This document shows positions 55,721 to 64,000 of a DNA stretch of 64,000 nt, one piece after another; positions within the stretch are counted from its first letter, which is position 1; every line of letters starts with the position of its first letter. Below the pieces are notes generated by a model. That model was not told the origin of the DNA. It worked only from the letters and a program-made list of their open reading frames with translations, and searched no databases. Source of the DNA: Equus caballus (Eukaryota > Chordata > Mammalia > Perissodactyla > Equidae); NCBI RefSeq assembly GCF_041296265.1, contig NC_091693.1, forward strand, positions 23,994,001 through 24,058,000. Direction: 5' to 3'. Both the position numbers and the translations under genes were made by a program.

Positions 55721-57585
55721 GTTACATTATGTACGTTTCTTATTACATTTATTCCTTAGAATTTTTCTTTTTTGTTGTTGATATTTAAGGCAAGGTTGGG
55801 ATTTATTTGTATATATGGAAGCTCTTGGCTCGTATAAGTAATTTTATAACAACTACTTATTTGACTTGTTTTACTGTTGAGCGACTTTTACCATTGAGTC
55901 TCCAGGGCCTTTCTATCTGCTTCCCTTCTTGACCCTCCACCCTCGCTGCCTGAGACATCCCTCCTCACCCACATCCCATGCTTGTCCAATTCCCAAATTC
56001 TCCCTGGTATTCAAGATCTTCAAAGAACTTCCTCATCTTGCCTTTTCAACTCTGCTTTCCACTCAATATCCCTACCAGAGTAGAACAACAACAGCCCATG
56101 TGAGGACAAGTTCTTGTGTTGCCAAAAACTCAGTAAAAACAAAAGAATTGGCTATAGTTTATTCTAAGTCCTAATATATTTCCGATTTTTTTTCTTGGCA
56201 ACTGGCCTCATTTTCTAGCTCATAGAGAGCAATGAAAAATGTGTGAAAATGCAATAATTGTAATGATATGCCTAGTTTGGGGAGCAGCTAATACCATAAA
56301 ATAAAAATCTAAAAGTACAAAACAGTAAGAATAAACTCTTGCTCAAGTCCAGGATTTCCAGAAGTTTCTTTAAGAGCTGATGGAAAGGGATGATGTTCTA
56401 GGACAGGGGGGGCCTTTGATTATGACCCTTACTTTCCCTTGGCCTTCCAGAAAATTCTTACATGTTTCTTTCTATGTCATAGTTAGCCATTTCCACTCCA
56501 GGTCACCCTTATCTGAGCTCTCTACTATCCCTGAGTGTATGCAGAAAGGCACAGGCAGGAAACCAGTGCCCATTTACTTTTCCACATCACTAAGTCAGTG
56601 CCTTCAGATGCCCAGCATGTGGTTTCCATCCTCAGAGAGCTGCTGATGTTAGTGCTGCAATTGTCCAACTCTACACACGTCAGTTCAATGGGTGTAGCCT
56701 GGAATTATCTGGAATTGTGATCTGTTCTAGGCAGTGACTAACTGTTGCTCAGCTCTGTTCTTCTTAAAATGGTGAGAGGATCTTCTAAGTTCAGAACTGA
56801 AACAAAGGGTGGCAGGGGAAAGAGGAAGCAGGATTGAAGCGAAGGTAAATAACTTTCATCTTATAGTCCAGAAGGCCAAGAAGCAGAGTGTTGCAGAAGG
56901 GCTAGGAGTCAAGTTAGTAGATACGCATTAAATCCATTGAATTTAGGTTTCCAAGCACATATTTTTATCACCTCCCCCTGGGTGACTGCTGATTTTATCT
57001 TGTATTTGGCTGACAGCTCTGTAGGTCTCGAATCATGTGGACGATATGCAACCTCAAGGATACCCATGTGTCTCTCCACATTTGGGTGTGAGGACCTTAT
57101 CTGAAGAAATTTCAGCCCAAAACTGTGAAGACTCTAACAATCCCTGGGGAAAATTCCAAGCAACTGGGGGTGGGAGCCCATGAATCTATTTCCAAGAGTC
57201 TCACCCTCTGGAAGGAAAATTCCGGAAGGTATTCTGTAAACTATGAGAGATCCTAGTAGAGTCTTGCCCACATCACCTACTGCAGTGAGACTCAGTCATG
57301 CATCCCTATTTCAGGAATGTTTTCCTTCACTCTCCCCCACCCCTCTCCCTCATCCTTGTTTCCCAAATAAACTACCCACACTCGTGTCCTTGTCTTAGGT
57401 CTTGCTTTCAAACTAACTCACACTAATTCAAGGACTGGAAAACACCATGAGGTTTTTTTTTTCCAATAACATGATCCATTCTCTAACTGCACAAGATTCC
57501 TCACGTTAACTAATTCAGGACTTCTTCTTGGACTTTACTTGTTTATTCATCCATTCACCATTCACAAATCTTATCCCTCTTCATT
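55721..57585. other. No gene recognised
   Basis: No receptor exon or other conserved gene seen on either strand. Confidence 0.4.
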
Positions 57586-57599
57586 TAAGAAATATGTAA

Positions 57600-57825
57600 G
57601 CTGGGGGCCGGCCCCGTGGCCAAGTGGTTAAGTTCGTGCACTCTGCTTTGGCGGACCAGGGTTTCGCCGGTTCAAATCCTGGGTGCGGACATGGTGTCAC
57701 TCATCAGGCCATGCTGAGGTGGCATCCCATATGCCACAACTGGAAGGACCCACAACTAAAAAATAATACACAACTATGTACCAGGGGCCTTTGGGGAGAA
57801 AAAGGAAAAATAAAATCTTAAAAAA
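57600..57825 (+). mobile_element. ERE1 SINE
   Basis: Head ggggccggccccgtggccaa, B-box-like ggttcaaatcc and an A-rich tail. An approximate flanking repeat (aagaaatatgtaagctg against aagaaatacgtaaggctg) marks the insertion. Confidence 0.9.
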
Positions 57826-57829
57826 AAAA

Positions 57830-60180
57830 AAGAAATACGTAAGGCTGTCAACTCATGGCCATCCCAAGAAACAAAGAGATAACGTTGAGCAAGGCAGATA
57901 TATTCTCTGCCCTCAGAAAGGTCTAGTGTCATAAGAAAAACTGAATAAATAAAATGATTACATGAATAAGTCTAAAATGGGAAGTAGTGTTAGTCCCACG
58001 GAGGAAAGGTGTCAAACAATAGGAAAGTGTAAGATAAAGACATGACCTATTCTATGGATTTGTAATTGAAGGTGGTGAGGGGAAGCTAAATTATTTAAAT
58101 TGCAGATAAATGACAAGAACGAATGGGCATTATCTAAATTAAGTGATGTCGTGGGGAGGAAGAGGTAGGCCTTATGACTAACATGGGCAAAGGTCTTCAA
58201 AGGGTGAATCCTAACACATTAGAAGAAATAAAATTTCACAGGAGTGTTTAAGTCTAATTGATTCCTGAATGGGTTTCATTCGAGAATCAAGCCTTTGTGA
58301 GACACTCAAAACACTACTTAATTGGAATACATGGTTAACCTCCATTGTAACTTGGGGGCACGAGTATTCAGGAACTTATATGAGCCCATGTTTCATTTAC
58401 AATTACATGGCCTGTGACATTGGGAAAGATGTTCCCAAGTCTAACTCCAAGTAGCATCTCCAGGGCGAGGTTCATGTTCTGATTAGGTTTAGTTAAGATT
58501 GATCAATTGGGGAGCCTGTTGATACATGGGGGATCCCAAAATGCCAGCAAGTGGAATATTTTCTATAATAGATCAACTTTACCATTGGTTGGGTCATTCT
58601 GAGCATGTGCTAAAATCTGGCTTTCTCTGCTCTGTGCATAACATCCTCATTTCCTTGCTTCAGACTATCAATTCAGAGGGACTGAGAAGAGATTTATCTC
58701 AGAACAGAATAAATCTTATGCCTGATCCCCAAGCATTGTTTAACTGCACTGGACCCAATGGACAATGAGCTAAACCCCAAAGTCCAGATTGATGATCTTA
58801 CTCCCAATTTACAAGCGCGAGGGTACATTTAATCTTGTATTTGCTGTTATCCAGACTTCATTTCAAACTCCTTCGGTTGAAGGCTATTGGCCCCTGGACA
58901 ATGAAATCCTCTGCTTTAAATCCATATTTCCTTATTTATGAGGTGCTCATTGCATCCCCAGTTACTGGTTGGGTTAACCAAATGATCAAGCAGATGTTAC
59001 AATAGGACTAACTAAAACACAATAGGGGGAAGAGTTTGTTTTTGAGCTTTCCATGTTTTCAAAGGAAGGCACTCCAAGTTTTTAGATTGTATTTCGGGTG
59101 TAGAAGAGCAAGGGGGTTCAGTTTTCCATAAAAATACTTTTCATCAATTGATCTATTCTCTCCCTGTGTCATTTTCACACTCCACACATGCAGTGTTTCC
59201 AAAGCACTAAGTATCTCCAGGTTTTTAGAGGACAGATTGGCTCCTTTGATTTAGATTTTATTCTGTGCATATTAAAGGTTGTGGCTGTTTCATTAGATTT
59301 ATTACCACCACAACCCCTCTGCATTCAGTCACCCAGGAGAAATGGGTGCCAAACCACCAGATGTCTGGAGCAGTATTTGGCAGGCCAGATATCAGGTCCA
59401 TGTATCCAAAGGGTCAAATTCCTCCACCCTTAAGCACGTGACAGAGAAGCAATATTGCTGTTGTTCCCCTCTGCCGGGCGGGATCCAGAATTCCCCCAAG
59501 ACACGGATCCTATGGAGAATGAAGAGGAGAAGGAGACTCAGGACCTATTATGCAGATGATATGGAGGGGGACAGGATGTTGGATGTGAGGAGCTCACTTC
59601 TCACTTGGTTAATCTCTGTCTCTGTCTCTGTCTCTGTCTCCCTCTCCCTCACCCCTTCCAGATACACACGTAGATGATGCATCTCCATTATGTATGTGCT
59701 TCTCTTGCTCCTCCTCTCAGCAGGAGTAGGGTCATCAAGACCTCTCTCTCCTTCTCCGCATCCTCTCTCATTACGTGATCCAGTTGTAGAATCCATTGGA
59801 AAACCTCAAGAATTCCTAAGCACTGCTCTGAGATCCTCATATCAGGTGTAGAGTTCCCTTGGAATCAGAGATTTTGTTCACGTTTTAAGGATTTAGTGTG
59901 CAGATTTCCCACTTCCCAGCATGGCTTCAAAGGAGGTGGGAGCAGCTATATTTGGCTTTGCTCCAGACACCCCCTCCAGTCTCTCCAGCTCTTTGCTTGA
60001 CCACCTCTCCATGGCTCCTGACACGGGACAGGATTCTGGAGCTTCAGTAGTGTGGTCAGTCATCAGCTGTTATCTGAGAAGTCGCCACCACATTGGAAAC
60101 ATCAAAGTATCCCTTATGTTCAGATCTGAATTTGAAGTAATGAATGGTGCTATTGATCTTCAAATTTGCGAGTTCTCCAC
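57830..60180. other. No gene recognised
   Basis: No exon with family similarity seen. A (tctgtc)n run lies at about 59.61-59.65 kb. Confidence 0.4.
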
Positions 60181-60299
60181 TTGAACCTGGCCCATTCCCT
60201 GTATACAGGATCGTCTGAGCTTCTCAGTGCACCTCCAAGTCTCTCCTTGCCAACTCACAGCTCTCATTATTTTCTCTTGTATCTCACTCACTGCGACCA

Positions 60300-60560
60300 C
60301 ATTAAAATATTTGCACTTCTCTTACCCTGTTCGTTATTGCAGCAATCTGATTCTTTGCATACACTGCTTCTTATGAAGCTTGTCTTCTCCATCTACTGGA
60401 AAACTCCTACTGATTTTCCAAGCCCTTGCTTAGGCATCGCTTCCTCCAGGAAGCCTTCTCTGAATAACCCCCCAGGCTTTGAGTTCTCTCCGGGGCTCCT
60501 GGGGTACTTCATGCTGCCTCTGACCTAGCACAGCAGGTTCTGCTTGATTGAGAAAAGCTC
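60300..60560 (+). mobile_element. L2 LINE fragment
   Basis: The cttcctccaggaagccttct and gaataaccccccagg tract is typical of L2 3' sequence. Confidence 0.55.
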
Positions 60561-60877
60561 GAAAGCAGTAGAAAACATTCAGTACCCCTGCAGTGTCTCT
60601 CGTCTTAACCCCACAAAATACTACGAATAGGCCTTGAAGTATTTATTCCAGCAATGTTTTATTATGGTCTTTTCAATATTTCGCAAAACCTAAGGATATT
60701 GTCTGTTTTATCTCCCGTTTAGAAAGAGTTGCTGAACTTAGACGGGAAGAGAGAGAGTTTTACTTCTCCTTCAGGATATGTCTGGGTTTGAATTTACTCC
60801 CAGCCTGGAGAGAGGGAAACGTTGGAGATTTATATCTTTTTTATTTGAACAAAGGTTCATTATGTCATGTCATAGTT

Positions 60878-61090
60878 AAGGCATGATGATAATATTGATG
60901 CTGGTGATGATGACAACGATGGTGACAATATTGATGATGACGATGGTGGTAATGACGAAGATGGTGATAACATTAATGCTGATGGTGATGGTGATGATGA
61001 TGCTGGTGATAATTTTGATGTTGTTGTGGTTGGTGGTGGTGGTGATAATGAAAATGCTGATTTTGATGGTGGTAATGGTGATAGCTAATA
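60878..61090. repeat. GAT/GGT-rich imperfect trinucleotide repeat
   Basis: About 210 nt of gatgatg/gatggt/gataat units with no stop in some frames on both strands. That explains long frames there; they are not genes. Confidence 0.9.
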
Positions 61091-61136
61091 TATTTTGAAC
61101 AAAAGTCATATATGCCAGGATCTACTCCTTAAGTCA

Positions 61137-61357
61137 AGGATCAGCAAACTATGACCAATGGGCCAAATCTAGTCCCTTACCCACTTTTATAAATAAAATG
61201 TTATCAGAACGTAGTGACACGCATTCAGTTACATAGTCGCTATGGTTGCTTTTACACTAAGATGGCAGAGATGCATAGTTGCAACAGAGACCATATGGCC
61301 CACAAAGCCTAAACTGTTTACCATGTGGCCTGTTACAGAGAAAGGATGCCGACTCCT
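61137..61357. mobile_element. Non-autonomous hAT-like DNA transposon (MER-type)
   Basis: Left end ggatcagcaaactatgacca and right end aaaggatgccgactcctc resemble the inverted ends of a common non-autonomous hAT element. The inside includes tatggcccacaaagcctaaa. Old and diverged. Confidence 0.6.
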
Positions 61358-61532
61358 CTTCTTAGTAATTTTGATACTTCATCTTTTTGGAACTTTTCAG
61401 CGAATAAGGTTGGCACTCCTACCATCCCAGTGTTACAGGTGTTGAATGTGAGGCACTCATGATTTAAGTATCTTTTTCATAGTCCCACTCAGAGTAAGTA
61501 ATGGAGCTTGGATTTAAAACAGAGCATCACAT

Positions 61533-61845
61533 AAAGAAGATATGGTATATATATACAATGGAATACTACTCAGCCATAAAAAAGGACAAAGTTGTCCCAT
61601 TCACAACAACATGGATAGACCTTGACGGTATTATGTTGAGTGAAATAAGCCAGACAGAGAAAGACAAACTCTGTATGACTCCACTCATAGGTGGTAGCTA
61701 ACATATAGACAAAGAGAACTGATCGGTGGTTACCAGGGGAAAGGAGCACTAGGGGTGAAGTGGTACACCTACAACATGACTAATAATGATGTACAACTGT
61801 AATTTCACAAGGTTGTTAACTATCATAATCTTAATTAAAAAAAAA
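61533..61845 (+). mobile_element. 5'-truncated L1 with target-site duplication
   Basis: L1 3' end (tatacaatggaatactactc, tgagtgaaataagccagaca) ending in an A-run. The flanking repeat acagagcatcaca(t)aaa recurs at 61.85 kb with one change (acagagcatcacgtaaa). Confidence 0.85.
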
Positions 61846-61894
61846 AACAGAGCATCACGTAAAAGGGTAGATCTTAATATTCTCACCAAAAAAA

Positions 61895-62280
61895 CAAGAA
61901 AGAGAGAGAAGAAATAGTGGTAACTATCAGAGGTGATGGATATGTTAATTAGCTTAATTGTGGTTATTGTTTTCAGTGTATATGTATATCAAATCATCAA
62001 ACTGTACACTTTAAGTAGACAGTCATGTGTTGCTTAATGACAGAAATATGTTCTGAGAAATGCATGGTTAGGCGATTTTGTTGTGTGAACATCGTAGAGT
62101 GCACTTACACAAACCTAGATGGTAGAGCCTACTACACACCTAGGTTCTATGGCACTAATCTTACGGGACTACCATCCTATATGTGGCTCGTTGCTGATCA
62201 AAACATCATTATGTGGCACTTGACACTATACAATTTTTAACAGTCAATTATGCCTCGATAACAAAAATAAATATTCTGAA
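61895..62280 (+). mobile_element. Old L1 3' end split by a Tigger element
   Basis: ggtgatggatatgttaatta and aaactgtacactttaagta lie before the insertion; tatacaatttttaacagtca and cctcgataacaaaaataaa after it. Joined, these parts follow the usual L1 3' order. Confidence 0.7.
62018..62226 (+). mobile_element. Short Tigger-type (TcMar) element, internally deleted
   Basis: Left end cagtcatgtgttgcttaatg, inside tacacaaacctagatggta, right end atgtggcacttgaca, matching the ends of Tigger/MER2-type elements with the middle missing. It lies in the L1 3' end next to TA dinucleotides. Confidence 0.75.
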
Positions 62281-62899
62281 ATATTTCCAGTTGTTACCCT
62301 ATTACAAACTATTTCACATTTTCAATTATTTTATTTTTCTGTGCATCATTTTTGTAGTTTCTTCTATCTTATGAATAATATTTCCTTCAGAGTTGTGTAT
62401 ACAACTTTCTAAGCTAATTATTCTAGTTTTTATAATTCGAGTTTTAGCTACATATTGTAGTTGGTTATTGTGCCTATTTTTTCTTTACAGCTCAGGCTTA
62501 TTTACCAATTTAAAAATTTTGTATTTTGTTTATTAAAAATTATATTGTATTTTATTTATTATTAAAAATATTTAAAAATGTTGTATTTTATTTGTTAAAC
62601 AGAGCAAATGGATAATTTTAACAAAGAAGTTTTAAAATAAAATAGAGCATCAGATGTGAAGTACGTGATCACCGTGTAAGACTGACCCTTCTTATGAGGG
62701 TTAAAGGTCAGAAGTCCAACCTATGCAAGTCCATCCTATGTGGTGTTAAGGGTCCGGGACACTGGATGCCTCTCTAGACCTGAACTTGGGTTGAGGTTTC
62801 AGACATTCTGCTATTTCCATGTGGTTTCCAGCAATAATTTCTATTGTGATAATACCCTACTTTACACCCTGAAGTTATGCTGAGACTTCTCTATAATTT

Positions 62900-63560
62900 A
62901 TTGCATTTTTTATTGAGAAGACTAAAATGTACAGAAAGAGCATTAAGCAAAATTAACTACTAATAATAATCAAGATCAAACATAGGTATAACCAAAGGCA
63001 AGTCAAAAAGAACATGGCCAGCATTCCAGAATCTTCTTGAGTTTCCTTCATTATGTGTGTAGGTAACATCGTCGTGATTTTAAGTTAATCACTTCACCCC
63101 CTTTTCATAGTTTTTGCCTCTCTAAATCATTTGTGTTGCCTGTTTTTAGCAGTGCGATAATATTGCACACATTCTTTTTGGCTTCCTTCTTTCACTCACC
63201 ATTATGTTTGCAGGATTGATCTGTATTTTTGTTTGTAGTACTAATTTATTCATTTTTAACTGCTGTTTAACATGCCATTGTATAAAAGTAAAACAAAAAC
63301 ATTATTCATTCTTCAACTGATGGAATTTTGTTGTTTACTGTTTTTGGCTAATGGGAAGAATGCTCCTCTCCCGTGTCCAGAGCCTATATTCTTGGGCACG
63401 TGAGCACAGATTTCCCTAGGGAGCCTCCTTAGGTGTGAGACTGCTTGGTCATAGGTGTGCATCTCTTCATCAGATAATTCTAGACTATTCCCCAAATTGG
63501 CTGAAGCAAGTTGTATACATCTCAGCAGTCTGTGAGATTCTACTCGCTCTGTCCCCTCTC
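62900..63560 (-). mobile_element. Old L1 (L1M/ME-type) remnant, antisense
   Basis: Follows the old L1 3' order, from gtacagaaagagcattaagc to ctattccccaaattggctga. The frame of about 190 residues on the minus strand at 63.3-63.9 kb overlaps it and is not a gene. Confidence 0.55.
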
Positions 63561-64000
63561 CAACAATTGATTTGAGATTAAAACAAACAAACAACAAACT
63601 TGCATCTACCACCTTGGAATTCACAGTCTCACTTAATTGGTGCCACAGCCCTGAAGGAGCCACCATCACTACCAGTGACACAGGAAGGCAACAGAGGCTC
63701 ACAGATGGGCTGTTACTTGCAGGAGGTCGCACAAGAGATTGCTGATTCCAGGTGTGGATGCTGTGGGAGCAGCCCCCAGGGAAACATCTGGTGAAGAGAG
63801 AGGAGCCTACAGAATCCAGACGGGGTGTTGGGGTGTCATTCTGGGCTTGTACCTTCCCGGCTGGACATAAATTGTAGCCCATTCAATCAGTTACTCAACC
63901 ACATTAGCTGAGTCTCTGCACTCAGAGCTGGAGGCACAGAGACTCAGCAAGTCATATAAGGGAACATGGATGCTATAAAGAAGACATCTGTGATACACAA

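Noticed and set aside
60876-61109. Open frames on both strands (Met/Val/Ile/Thr-rich)
   Set aside because: Products of the GAT/GGT trinucleotide repeat; no sign of coding.
63313-63882. 189-residue minus-strand frame
   Set aside because: Overlaps an old L1 remnant and MIR-like sequence; no domain or splice support.

Overview
This is mammalian genomic DNA from a perissodactyl, most likely a horse or a close relative. The evidence is several copies of the tRNA-derived ERE SINE typical of equids and their kin, many antisense L1 fragments, MIR/L2 remnants, and multi-exon genes with vertebrate splice sites. The window lies in a leukocyte receptor complex (LRC) cluster. All recognisable receptor genes are on the minus strand, so transcription runs right to left.

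Layout. (1) 1-3.73 kb: two leader exons of an FCAR/NCR1/LAIR-type receptor, both damaged, beside an antisense L1. (2) 3.73-4.37 kb: sequence paralogous to the 5' flank of a LILR gene, joined by a junction that suggests loss of a whole gene. (3) 4.37-9.78 kb: AT-rich DNA with no gene, and an L1. (4) 12.2-19.1 kb: an activating LILRA-like gene with signal peptide, three intact Ig exons, a mini stem exon and an Arg-bearing transmembrane exon. The chosen exons join in one frame of 351 residues. (5) 22.5-25 kb: a second copy of the damaged leader-exon block. (6) 28.0-33.4 kb: a four-Ig LILRA-type pseudogene. (7) 34.3-39.0 kb: a long antisense L1 with an ERE inside. (8) 39.6-41.1 kb: a one-Ig LILR relic. 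(9) 41.5-44.7 kb: L1, SINE and LTR debris. (10) 44.86-49.86 kb: a two-Ig inhibitory receptor very like LILRB4, whose twelve coding exons join in one frame of 399 residues. (11) 50.3-64 kb: an old MaLR-type LTR, one lone leader-like exon at 53.2 kb, then gene-free DNA with L1, L2, a hAT-like element, a Tigger element and a GAT-rich repeat.

Together the region shows paired-receptor evolution by tandem duplication. One ITIM-bearing inhibitory gene looks whole and one Arg-bearing activating gene looks whole. Between and around them lie copies decayed in different ways: lost start, lost donor, lost charge, frameshifts and exon deletion. Long blocks (about 1-3.7 with 22.5-26 kb; 9.8-12.3 with 25.2-28.2 kb; 12.7-15.9 with 28.6-31.1 kb) are paralogous, and SINE/L1 insertions present in one copy and absent from the other give a relative order of events. 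All homology calls rest on reading by eye and on recalled family sequences; no alignment or database search was run.
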